NCBI RefSeq assembly: GCF_003024195.1
Contig: NZ_KZ679038.1
Location: 496,001-560,000, forward strand
Length of the DNA: 64,000 nt
From: Streptomyces dioscori
Lineage (GTDB): Bacteria; Actinomycetota; Actinomycetes; Streptomycetales; Streptomycetaceae
Reading direction: 5' to 3'
Of the stretch, positions 49,720-57,990 are shown in pieces; the first letter of the stretch is position 1; each line of letters begins with the position of its first letter. The notes under the pieces are model-generated. The model was not told the DNA's origin. It did no database searches and saw only the letters and a list, made by a program, of their open reading frames with translations. The translations under genes were made by a program, and so were the position numbers.

Positions 49720-51135
49720 ATGACGCGAAGCAAGGCAGTAATCATTCCCTCGGTCCTCCTCTCCCTCGGCGCCATGGCGGTCGCCACTCCCGCCCTCGCG
49801 GACGCGGTGAAGGGCTCACCGGACCCGGCTCCGGTCGCGGCGACGACCACCACCGCATCCCGGACCGCGGCCTCGGGGCAGAGCCTGGAGAGTGTGGTGG
49901 CCGCCATCGAGCGCAGTGCCCGCACCTTGAGGAGCACGAATCCCGAGGGGAGCCTGCGGGACCTCGACGCGCTGGGCCGCATGGTCGGGGACGCCGATGT
50001 GGTGGGCCTGGGTGAAGCCACCCACGGTTCGCAGGAGTTCTTCCACATGAAGCACCGGGTCTTCCGCCACCTGGTCGAGAAGAAGGGTTTCCGGACCTTC
50101 TCCCTGGAGCTCGCCTGGAGCAGCGGCGTACGGGTCAACGAGTATGTGCTCTACGGCAAGGGCGAGTTGAAGGACATTGCGCGCGAGGAGTTCCAGGGCG
50201 CGTACCGGATCTGGAACAACCAGGACTACATCGACCTCATCGAGTGGATGCGCGACTACAACCGCAGCCACCCGAAGGACCCGGTGCAGTTCATGGGCAA
50301 CGACATGGGCTACGCGGGGCCGGAGTCGTACGAGCGGGTGACGGACCAGGTGGCCCGCGAACACCCGCGGCTGCTGGAGCGTGTCACGGAGCTGTATCGC
50401 GGGCTGGCTCCGACCACCGACGCCGGCACCTACAGCGAGCAGTACCTCCAACTGCCGCTCGCCGAGCGCGCGGAGCGGTCCGAACGGACCCGGCAGGTGT
50501 ACGAGCTGCTGCGGGACCAGAAGCCGGCGCGCGGCGACCGGCAGACGCACGTGTGGGCCGTTCAGCACGCCCGGGCCATCCACCAGATGGCCAAGGGGTA
50601 CTCACTCGACATCACCGACGACGCCGAAGTCACGAAGATGATGAGGATGCGCGACGAGGTGATGGCCGAGAACGTGGCGTGGTGGCGCAAGCACACCGGC
50701 GACAAGATCCTGCTGTCGGCGCACAACACCCATGTGTCCTACGACTCGTTCGACGAGCGGTATCCCAAGACCCAAGGGGCCTTCCTGCACGACGCGTTGG
50801 GCAAGGACTACGTCAGTATCGGCTTCAGCTTCCACCAGGGCGCGTTCGCGGCGTTCGGCGCCGAGGACAACGTGATGCGGACCTACCGGGTGGGGGCGGC
50901 CGCGGCGGGCTCCAACGAGGACACCCTGGACAAGGTCCGCCAGGAGGACTACATCCTCGACATGCGCACGGCGCCGAACGCCGCCCGCGCCTGGCTGGCG
51001 AAGCCGCGTGTCACCTACAACATCGGCGCGGGCTGGCCCGACCCGATGACGTACAGGATCGGCCTCGGCAAGGCGCACGACATCCTGATTCATCTGAACG
51101 AGGTCGAGGCCACCAAGTACCTGGGCACTCCCTGA
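49720..51135 (+). CDS. Secreted erythromycin-esterase family protein
   Basis: 471 residues with a signal peptide (IIPSVLLSLGAMAVATPALA, cleavage near 28). The Ere family core is plain: GLGEATHGSQEFFHMKHRVF (E99, H102), FRTFSLELAWSSGVRVNEYV and LLSAHNTHVS. EreA-type enzymes open the macrolactone of erythromycin; most chromosomal relatives have unknown substrates, and secretion is unusual for the resistance enzymes. It stands alone between a terminator and a repeat-bearing intergenic region. Confidence 0.88.
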   Translation: MTRSKAVIIPSVLLSLGAMAVATPALADAVKGSPDPAPVAATTTTASRTAASGQSLESVVAAIERSARTLRSTNPEGSLRDLDALGRMVGDADVVGLGEATHGSQEFFHMKHRVFRHLVEKKGFRTFSLELAWSSGVRVNEYVLYGKGELKDIAREEFQGAYRIWNNQDYIDLIEWMRDYNRSHPKDPVQFMGNDMGYAGPESYERVTDQVAREHPRLLERVTELYRGLAPTTDAGTYSEQYLQLPLAERAERSERTRQVYELLRDQKPARGDRQTHVWAVQHARAIHQMAKGYSLDITDDAEVTKMMRMRDEVMAENVAWWRKHTGDKILLSAHNTHVSYDSFDERYPKTQGAFLHDALGKDYVSIGFSFHQGAFAAFGAEDNVMRTYRVGAAAAGSNEDTLDKVRQEDYILDMRTAPNAARAWLAKPRVTYNIGAGWPDPMTYRIGLGKAHDILIHLNEVEATKYLGTP

Positions 51136-51169
51136 TCCCATCGGAGATCCCATCAGAGATCCCATCGGA
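51134..51169. repeat. 12-bp tandem repeat across a stop codon
   Basis: GATCCCATCGGA, GATCCCATCAGA, GATCCCATCGGA in a row, starting within the stop codon of the esterase gene. The rest of 51170-51385 contains no recognised gene. Confidence 0.88.
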
Positions 51170-51385
51170 GCACTCGGCTCCACTGCGCTTTCTAGTGTCG
51201 CCAGAAACTAGCTGTGTATCTGCGTCACACCCCTTGTAGGCCCTGAAGTGTCGACAGTACCGTGCAGTCGAACCTCGCCTGCAGGCCTTCTCCATGGGTT
51301 CGCCCGCCGACCGTCACCTTCGCCGTTCGCCGCGCCGGTGCCGGTCGGCCACGCCCGAATGCACTGGAAGACAAGGGAGTTCACA

Positions 51386-52346
51386 GTGGTACGCAGAAGC
51401 AGCCCAGGTGCGGACCGGACGGCCGGAGCGTCCGTACTTGACCAGGACGTCACCTACCGGGCCCGCCCCCGCGCTCTCCTCGTGGCGATCGCCGGACTCG
51501 CGGTCACCCCCGCGCTGACCACCCCGGCCTCGGCCCGTTCCACGAAGCACACCGCGGGACACTCCACGAAGGCCGGCAAGACCCTCGTCGTCGGCTCCGG
51601 GGAGACCCTGGAACTCACCGGGACCACCACGGTGAGCCGGCTCGGTCACCGTCGACGGGGGCACCCAGGTGCGGACCGGCAGGACCACTTTCATGTGCAA
51701 GGCGGTCGCGGCCGACGTCACCGTCGACGGCTCCGAGGGTGCCACCCTCAAGCCGGGCAACGGCGTCATCTTCCAGCTGATGGACACCGACCGGCCCAGC
51801 AGTGTCCCGGTCACGGACAAGCCCTGGAAGACCGAGATGACCGGCACCTACACGGAGCCCACCGGCTCCCCCGTCAAGTCGACGACGTGGGTCACCACCA
51901 GCGCCCAGGCCACCGACGCGACCGCATCCTTCACCGACATCAAGCTCAGCGGTGACTTCTACAACGCCGTCAGGGGCGGCGGCAACGCGGGCCTCCAAGG
52001 ACAGAACCTGGTCCTGGACTTCACCCGTACCACCCTCAAGGGCGTCATCTCCGCCACCACCACCCAGCACCGGGTGCCCACCCTCACCATCGCCGAGTAC
52101 CGGGAGATCAGCGAGGTCACCAACACCGTGTCCCCGGTCGTCAACAACGGTGTCGTGGTGACTCTGGGCAGCGGCTCCAGCTGGACGGTGACCGGCACCT
52201 CCCACCTGAGCGCGCTGACCCTGGCCGCCGACGCGACCGTCAGGGCCCCGCGGGGCAAGGCCGTCACGCTCACGGTCGACGGCACACCGACCGCCATCGA
52301 GGCGGGCCACTCCTACACGGGGGCGCTCACGCTGACGGTGGCGTGA
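51386..52346 (+). pseudogene. Frameshifted secreted beta-strand-repeat protein
   Basis: GTG 51386 follows AAGGGAG (51373-51379) and starts a signal-peptide protein (LLVAIAGLAVTPALTTPASA) that reads through LVVGSGETLELTGTTTVSRL, then loses sense near 51645. The +2 frame continues the same protein as TVDGGTQVRTGRTTFMCK and onward to a stop at 52346, with VTVDGSEGATLKPGNGVIF, LTLAADATVRAPRG and TVDGTPTAIEAGHSYTGALT. The repeated short strands suggest a secreted beta-helix or adhesin-like fold. One indel at 51640-51655 explains the break; a sequencing error or programmed shift cannot be excluded. Confidence 0.75.
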
Positions 52347-52358
52347 GCCGGACGTGAA

Positions 52359-52394
52359 CCGGCCCCCGGGGTGGCAGTACATCCCGGGGGCCGG
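52359..52394 (+). terminator. Hairpin terminator after the frameshifted gene
   Basis: CCGGCCCCCGGG (52359-52370) and CCCGGGGGCCGG (52383-52394) form a perfect 12-bp stem with a 12-base loop. Confidence 0.88.
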
Positions 52395-52449
52395 AGTTCG
52401 CCGTACCGCTCCTGTCGGCGTCGGCCGTGCTTCCCAAGGGCGTGTTTCC

Positions 52450-52805
52450 TCAGGAACGTGACCAGGAGGCGGTTCCAGGCGGCGGGCTGATGGTGTGCGC
52501 GAGGGACTGCGCGAAGGCGTCGGCGGTCCGGGCGCGGGCGTTGACGGCCAGCCAGGCCGCCACTCCGTCCAGGTCACCACCCCGACAGGAGGGCCCGAGT
52601 TCCTTGACGGCCACGGGTAGCTCCCCGAACGGGTCCGGCTGGAGCCCCTCGGTCAGCTCCAGATACCCGGCGCCTTACCGGTGGCGGCACGGGCGGTTGT
52701 CGCCATCGCGCCGGTCGTCGTCAGCGCGGCGAGGGTGACGCCGCCGACCACGGCGCGTCTGCTGAGACCCGAGACGGACGATGAAGCTTTGTTGTCTTCT
52801 TCCAC
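52450..52805 (-). pseudogene. Frameshifted twin-arginine-signal protein
   Basis: GTG 52805, with GGGAGGA upstream, begins a Tat-type signal: LSRRAVVGGVTLAALTTTGA. The frame stops soon after (GIWS-stop), but the adjacent frame continues as YLELTEGLQPDPFGELPVAV, KELGPSCRGGDLDGVAAWLA and so on to a stop at 52450. One indel near 52670-52685 therefore splits a secreted protein of about 118 residues. The family is not recognised. A TGTCGACA palindrome (52846-52853) lies upstream, shared with the GntR gene region. Confidence 0.6.
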
Positions 52806-52845
52806 TGCTTTCCTCCCATGTATTCCCTTAGCGCTTCCTCACAGG

Positions 52846-52906
52846 TGTCGACAGGGGGTACCTGATCTCCGCCGGGAGTGATCCCCGCATGCGGTAGTGT
52901 CGACAC
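52846..52906. promoter_or_regulatory. TGTCGACA operators at the GntR gene
   Basis: TGTCGACA (52846-52853) and GTGTCGACAC (52897-52906) are palindromes of the GT-N2-AC type bound by FadR/GntR-family regulators, upstream of ATG 52969. The same core occurs at 59738-59745 in the divergent promoter of the catabolic island. Confidence 0.7.
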
Positions 52907-52968
52907 CGTTGAGCCACCTTTGAAGATCTCTCAACCCGAAACAGACCCGGAACAGGGGGACACGGCGC

Positions 52969-53709
52969 ATGTCGGATCAGGACACGCACCTGGTGCTGGA
53001 GCGGCTGCTGCGACTACGGGACCGACGGGAACCGCTGGTGGCGCAGATCGCCGAGTGGGTCGGCGCCGGCATCATCGAGGGCCGGCTGCAGCCGGGTCAG
53101 GACCTCAACAGCGTCGAGCTGTCCCGCCGGTTCGACACCAGCCGCACCCCGGTGCGCGAGGCCCTGATGCTGCTCGAACAGGAGGGCCTGGTCGAGATGA
53201 AGGCCCGGCGCCGCCCCCGGGTCGCCGCTCCCTCCCTCACGGACATCAAGGACATCTATCAGGTACGCCGCCAGCTGCTGTCGATGCTGGCGGGCCTGCT
53301 GGTCCAGCGGGCCACCGACGCCGAGCTGACCGAGCTGCGCACCCGCGTGGAAGCGATGCGTGAACTCGCCGACGCCGCCGACGTGGACGCGTACTTCTGG
53401 AGTCATGTGCTGCTCCAGGAGCGGATGACGGAGATCGTGGGCAACACCACCCTCAAGCAGATCCTCGACTCGCTCGCCCTGCGGACGCTGATGCTGCGGC
53501 ACCTGAGCCTGACCCGCCCGGGTCGGCTGGCCTACAGCGTGGACGACCAGGAACGGCTCATCCAGGCCTGCGAGGAACGGGACGGGGAACTCGCCTCGGC
53601 GCTGATCGCCGGTGCGACCGTGCGGGCCCTGCGGGCCGTGGAGGAGCAGATCGAGCAGGACACCCCGGGCAGCGGCAAGGCCGCCCGCAAACGCCGCTCG
53701 GCCGACTGA
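52969..53709 (+). CDS. GntR-family (FadR/FCD-type) transcriptional regulator
   Basis: 246 residues. Winged helix: LVAQIAEWVGAGIIEGRLQPG, LSRRFDTSRTPVREALMLLE, QEGLVEMKARRRPRV. The all-helical FCD-like ligand domain includes DIYQVRRQLLSMLAGLLV and DQERLIQACEERDGELASAL. FadR-type proteins are released by carboxylic-acid pathway intermediates. Palindromes matching its class lie upstream and again in the divergent promoter of the neighbouring degradative genes, so it is the likely local regulator of the island. Confidence 0.92.
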   Translation: MSDQDTHLVLERLLRLRDRREPLVAQIAEWVGAGIIEGRLQPGQDLNSVELSRRFDTSRTPVREALMLLEQEGLVEMKARRRPRVAAPSLTDIKDIYQVRRQLLSMLAGLLVQRATDAELTELRTRVEAMRELADAADVDAYFWSHVLLQERMTEIVGNTTLKQILDSLALRTLMLRHLSLTRPGRLAYSVDDQERLIQACEERDGELASALIAGATVRALRAVEEQIEQDTPGSGKAARKRRSAD

Positions 53710-53711
53710 CA

Positions 53712-53743
53712 CCCGCCGGCTCGCCCCGCACCTATTCGGCGGG
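53712..53743. terminator. Candidate weak bidirectional terminator
   Basis: CCCGCCG and CGGCGGG form a 7-bp stem in the 44-bp gap between the convergent GntR and SDR genes. Confidence 0.35.
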
Positions 53744-53753
53744 CCCACCACAC

Positions 53754-54572
53754 CTATGTGGCGAGCACTCCGCCGTCCACGGGGAAGTTCCCGCCCGTCA
53801 CCCAGGTCGACTCGTCGGACAGCAGATAGACGGCGCACCAGGCGATGTCCTCGGGCCTGCCCACCCGGCCCAGCGGGATGCGGGCCAGCAGTGCTTCCCG
53901 GGCCGCGCCCTCGTGCGCGCCCGCCGACTCGGTGGCGGGGGTGCGGACCATGCCCGGCGAGATGGTGTTGGCCCGGATGCCCAAGGGCCCACCCTCCACC
54001 GCGAGTTGACGGGTCAGCCCGAGCACGGCCGCCTTGCCCGCGCAGTGGGCGACCATTCCGAAGGTGCCGCTGCCCCGGAAGGCGTTGACCGAGGCGAAGT
54101 TGACGATCGACCCGCCGCCGGAAGCCTCCAGGTGCGGCCAGGCGGCCTGCACGGGAAGGAAGACGACATCGACCTCGCCCCGCACGGTCGGCGTCCACTG
54201 GGTGCCGAAGTCCATGTCGGCCGCGGTGGCCATGTGCGGGGCGATGGCACCAGCGGTGACCAGCGCGTCCACCCGGCCGTGCAGCGCGAACGCCTCGTCG
54301 GCGAACCGCCGTGCGTCGGCCGGGTCGGTCATGTCCAGGGGGGCGAGCACCTCGACGGGGAGACCGCGGTCGGCGGCGAGTTTGCGGGTGCGTTCGGCGG
54401 CGGCCGGGTCCACGTCGCAGCCGACCACGGTGGCGCCCTGCTCGGCGAAGAGCAGCGCGCATCCCTGGCCGATACCGGCACCTGCGCCGGTGACGAGGGC
54501 GACCTTGCCGTGCAGCCGACCGGTACGACCGGTACCGGGCTCTGCCGTGGGCCCGGAACGGGGAGCGGTCAC
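53754..54572 (-). CDS. SDR-family protein with His in place of the catalytic Tyr
   Basis: 272 residues from GTG 54572 (AGGAGGA upstream). TGAGAGIG cofactor site (28-35), Ser161 in VNFASVN, Lys180 in HCAGKAAVL. The residue four before Lys is His176 rather than Tyr, and NNAG is replaced by VTAGA. The C-terminal ESTWVTGGNFPVDGGV is ordinary. It may bind NAD(P) with altered chemistry. It is the last gene of the leftward catabolic operon, 76 bp after the CMD-like gene. Confidence 0.87.
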   Translation of the reverse strand: MTAPRSGPTAEPGTGRTGRLHGKVALVTGAGAGIGQGCALLFAEQGATVVGCDVDPAAAERTRKLAADRGLPVEVLAPLDMTDPADARRFADEAFALHGRVDALVTAGAIAPHMATAADMDFGTQWTPTVRGEVDVVFLPVQAAWPHLEASGGGSIVNFASVNAFRGSGTFGMVAHCAGKAAVLGLTRQLAVEGGPLGIRANTISPGMVRTPATESAGAHEGAAREALLARIPLGRVGRPEDIAWCAVYLLSDESTWVTGGNFPVDGGVLAT

Positions 54573-54648
54573 GTTGTCCTCCTGATGACGACGTACGGAA
54601 CAGAACGACTTGGGGAAGGGGGTGTGAAAGAAGGGGAGTTGGTGGCGG

Positions 54649-55176
54649 TCATCCTCCGGTGCCCGTCGGCGGTTCCACCTCCAGCGCGACCAGAAAGCGC
54701 GACACCATGCTGTACGCGGCTGCCGTGACGGTCAGTTCGACCAGTTCGGCCGGTCCGAAGTGCGGGCGCAGGACGTCGAAGACGTGGGCGGGGACGTGGA
54801 CGTCGCGGGTCATGGCATCGGTGTAGGCGACGACCCTGCGCTGTCGTTCGTCGAGGTCGGGATGGGTGGCGGCATCCTCGGTGCGGAGTGCGTCGAGGTG
54901 CCGGCCGTCGAGTCCGGCGGCGCGCGCGTCGGCTTCGTGGGCGACCCATTCGTAGAGGGCCCGGTTGAGCACGGCGATGCGCAGAATGACGAGTTCACGG
55001 ATGTCGGCGGGCAGAGTCATACGCTGCCGGACGGCGCCCAGCAGGCTGTTCCAGCCGTCCGCCACCTGCGGACTGTGCAGCAGCATCCGGTCGAGGGGGC
55101 GCAGTGTGCCGCCGCGCCGCTCGCGGATGCGGTCCGCGATGTCACCGGCTCCGTCGGTACCCGGGAGTCGAGCCAC
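54649..55176 (-). CDS. Carboxymuconolactone decarboxylase-like (AhpD fold) protein
   Basis: 175 residues from GTG 55176 (AAGGGA upstream). LGAVRQRMTLPADIRELVIL, LNRALYEWVAHEADARAAGL and DEGVALDERQRR-like VVAYTDAMTRDVHVPAHVFD follow the CMD family pattern. The CxxC of AhpD peroxidases is absent, favouring a decarboxylase/hydrolase-like role. It lies between the carboxylesterase and SDR genes in a leftward operon, in line with ring- or lactone-intermediate processing. The exact reaction is unknown. Confidence 0.85.
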   Translation of the reverse strand: MARLPGTDGAGDIADRIRERRGGTLRPLDRMLLHSPQVADGWNSLLGAVRQRMTLPADIRELVILRIAVLNRALYEWVAHEADARAAGLDGRHLDALRTEDAATHPDLDERQRRVVAYTDAMTRDVHVPAHVFDVLRPHFGPAELVELTVTAAAYSMVSRFLVALEVEPPTGTGG

Positions 55177-55201
55177 GGGCCGTTCCCTTCTGAAGTCTCC
55201 G

Positions 55202-56695
55202 TCACGTGGGCGGGGCGGGCCGACGCAGGACGTCCTGGCGCACGGTGTCGCCGAAGAACAGGGCGGGTGAGGTGTCGGGGCCGGTGAACCGGGGCCAGGG
55301 CGGCAGGTCCGCACCACTCGCACCACCCCGATCACCCGGATCACCCGGATCACCCGGATCACCCGTGGTGACGAAGCGCGCCCAGGTGTCGGCCATCAGC
55401 GCGGCCAGGCGCCGGTCGGTGTCCTCCCAGGGCCAGTCGGGCCGCCGGTCAAGGTTGTCGAGTACGTAAGGGAGTTCGGCGGTGTGGTAGACGCCCAGGT
55501 CAACCATGGTGGCCTGCTCGGCCAAGCCCGGCGGCAGCGGAGGCCGCCGGTCGAACCGGTACATCCACGTCGGCGTACCCGTGGCGGCGTGGGCCCTCGC
55601 CCACTGCCACACGGGTCCCACGAACCGGGCGTCGCCCACGGCCCCGGCGTCGGAACGCTGGGCCGCGGAGGCGTACACCGTGCCCTCGTCGCGGTTGGTG
55701 CCCACCAGCAGCGGGACCCGGTGCTGGCGACCCGTGTCGAAGACGTCGTCGGTCGGTTCGGTGAGGATCCTGCCGTCGACGACGGGCCCGAACTGACCGC
55801 GCACGACGAGTTCCACTCCGGAGATCCGGCGCAGCCCGTCGATGTCCCGGCCGCCGAACTCTTCCGCGTAGGCCAGTCCCCGTTTCTGGGCCTCGTCCTG
55901 CCCGGGCAGCGGACCCTCCGCCCGGCCGACGCCTGAAGCACTCTGTCCGAGGGCCGCCCGGAACAGGGGACGGGCCGCCGGCGCGGCCATCAGGTGGCAG
56001 ATGTGGGCGGCGCCCGCGGAGTTGCCCGCGAGGGTGACCCGGTCGGGGTCGCCGCCGAAGGCCGCGATGTGTGTACGGACCCAGGTGAGGGCGGCGGCGA
56101 TGTCGAGGAGGCCGTAGTTCCCGGAGGCGTCCAGGTCGTCCTCGGCGGCCAGGCCGGGGTGGGCGAGGAAGCCGAGGGCGCCGAGCCGGTGGTTGAGGGT
56201 GACGAACACGAGGCCCCGGCCGGCGAGGGCGCGGCCGTCGTGGATGTCCTGGGAGCCGTGTCCGTAGCGGTTGCCGCCGCCGTGGATCCACACCATGACG
56301 GGCAGACCACCCGCGCTCGGCGCCGGATCGGGTGTCCACACATTGAGGTGGAGGCAGTCCTCGCTCATCACCAGCGCGCGCCGGTCGGCGAAGTTGGTGC
56401 GGTACATGACCGAGTCGCTGGGCGGCTGCGGCTGCAGGGGCGCCGGGCCGAACGTCTCGGCCCTTCGCTCGCCGTCCCAGGAGGATGGGGGCCGGGGTGG
56501 CCGCCAGCGCAGGTCGCCGACGGGGGGTGCGGCGAAGGGGATGCCTCGGAAGACGGCGACCTGGCCGTCCCACTCCCCCACCAGCCGTCCGGCGCCGGTG
56601 CGCGCCCTGGGGGCGCCGGCGCCTCCGGCCCGTACCCGCGCGGCGCCTGCGGCCGTCTCCTTCACCCGGGGCTCGCTGCCCCGCGAGCCGCTCAC
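55202..56695 (-). CDS. Type-B carboxylesterase
   Basis: 497 residues from GTG 56695, overlapping the amidohydrolase stop as GTGA. FRGIPFAAPPVGDLRWRPP, SEDCLHLNVWTP (type-B signature 2), MVWIHGGGNRYG (oxyanion hole) and the nucleophile GNSAGA (S226). A GDPGDPGDPGD run near the C-terminus comes from a short DNA repeat (about 55328-55362). No signal peptide. It likely hydrolyses an ester or carbamate as an early step of the island's pathway. Confidence 0.9.
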   Translation of the reverse strand: MSGSRGSEPRVKETAAGAARVRAGGAGAPRARTGAGRLVGEWDGQVAVFRGIPFAAPPVGDLRWRPPRPPSSWDGERRAETFGPAPLQPQPPSDSVMYRTNFADRRALVMSEDCLHLNVWTPDPAPSAGGLPVMVWIHGGGNRYGHGSQDIHDGRALAGRGLVFVTLNHRLGALGFLAHPGLAAEDDLDASGNYGLLDIAAALTWVRTHIAAFGGDPDRVTLAGNSAGAAHICHLMAAPAARPLFRAALGQSASGVGRAEGPLPGQDEAQKRGLAYAEEFGGRDIDGLRRISGVELVVRGQFGPVVDGRILTEPTDDVFDTGRQHRVPLLVGTNRDEGTVYASAAQRSDAGAVGDARFVGPVWQWARAHAATGTPTWMYRFDRRPPLPPGLAEQATMVDLGVYHTAELPYVLDNLDRRPDWPWEDTDRRLAALMADTWARFVTTGDPGDPGDPGDRGGASGADLPPWPRFTGPDTSPALFFGDTVRQDVLRRPAPPT

Positions 56696-57990
56696 GCCGG
56701 TGCCTTGTACAGCGAGCCGTTCTTCATGATCGCCAGGAGTCGGTGACGGTCCTGGAGGATGCTGATGTCGGCCAGCGGATCGCCGTCGACCAGGACCAGG
56801 TCGGCGAGGAACCCTTCCCTGATCAGGCCGAGTTCGTCGCCCATGCCCATCACCTGGCCGCCGTACCCGGTGGCCGCGCGCAGTGCCTCGGCCGGGGTGA
56901 AGCCGAACCAGTCGACGAAGAGTTGCAGGTCCCGGGCGTTGCGGCCGACCGGGTTCCAGGCGAAGCCGTAGTCGCCGCCCGGGACGACTCGGATCCCGCG
57001 CCGGACGAGTTCGGGGACGACCTCCCGGACCGCCTTGTGCGTGGCCTCGACCTCCATGCCGGGCTCGGGCTCGCTGTCGGCCTCGTGCAGGTTGGCGTGG
57101 ATGATGCCGGGGGTCGGCGCCACGAACAGCCGGTCGCGCGCCGCCTCCAGCAGATCGAGGGCTTCCTCGTCGGCGAAGGTGCAGTGGTAGACCGCGCGGA
57201 TGCCGTGGCGTACGGCCATTTTGATCGACTCGGCCGCGTGGGCGTGGGCCGTCAGCCACACGCCGCGCTCACGGGCGGCCGCCGCGGCCGCCGCGACCTC
57301 CTCCTCGGTGAACTGCACGATCCGTGAGGTGCCCTGGACCACGGCGCTCTCGCCCGACAGCGACAACTTGACGATGTCGACACCCAGGTCCGCCATCTCC
57401 CCGACGAAACGGCTCACCGACTCGGGGTCGGAGGCCCGGCCTTCGATGCCCGGGAAGTCGTACACCCCCGGTTCGACCATCCCTGCGGTGCCTTCCCAGG
57501 AGGCCGCCTTGAAGCGCGGTCCCGGCATCCATCCCTCGTCGAACGCCTTGCGGGCGGCCGTCTCGGTACGCGGCAGACGGTTGCCCCCGGAGTACGCGCT
57601 GGTGAAGCCCTGGTCCAGCAGGACGCGGCCCGCGTGCGCCACCAGCAGGGCCTTCTCCTCGTCGGGCTCGTCCCGGCGGCGGGAGCGGTGCTCGACGGTG
57701 GAACCGAAACCGAGGTGGGTGTGGGAGTCGACCAGGCCGGGGATCAGGGTGCCGCCACCGCCGTCCACGATCCGCGCCCCGGCCCGGCCGGTGGCCGGGA
57801 TCCGGGAGGCGACGGCGGTGATGCGCTCGCCCTCGACGAGGACCTCGGCGGGGAAGGGGTCCCGCCCCGTTCCGTCGAAGACCCGGACTCCGGTGAAAAC
57901 GGTGCCGTCACTGATCCTGTCGCCGGTCCAGTTGCCGGTCCTGGCACTCGTCCTGGCACTCGTCCTGTCGCTCGTCCTGTCGTCGCTCAT
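56692..57990 (-). CDS. Amidohydrolase family protein
   Basis: 432 residues. The first 30 residues are an Arg/Thr/Ser/Asp repeat. Metal motif LIPGLVDSHTHLG (H90, H92), K208 in VDIVKLSLSGE, H249 in TAHAHA, H269 in AVYHC and GGDYGF near 349. It is the same imidazolonepropionase/prolidase-like subgroup as 1524-2843. ATGA and GTGA overlaps link it to the FAH-family gene upstream and the carboxylesterase downstream, making a tightly coupled set. Confidence 0.9.
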   Translation of the reverse strand: MSDDRTSDRTSARTSARTGNWTGDRISDGTVFTGVRVFDGTGRDPFPAEVLVEGERITAVASRIPATGRAGARIVDGGGGTLIPGLVDSHTHLGFGSTVEHRSRRRDEPDEEKALLVAHAGRVLLDQGFTSAYSGGNRLPRTETAARKAFDEGWMPGPRFKAASWEGTAGMVEPGVYDFPGIEGRASDPESVSRFVGEMADLGVDIVKLSLSGESAVVQGTSRIVQFTEEEVAAAAAAARERGVWLTAHAHAAESIKMAVRHGIRAVYHCTFADEEALDLLEAARDRLFVAPTPGIIHANLHEADSEPEPGMEVEATHKAVREVVPELVRRGIRVVPGGDYGFAWNPVGRNARDLQLFVDWFGFTPAEALRAATGYGGQVMGMGDELGLIREGFLADLVLVDGDPLADISILQDRHRLLAIMKNGSLYKAPA

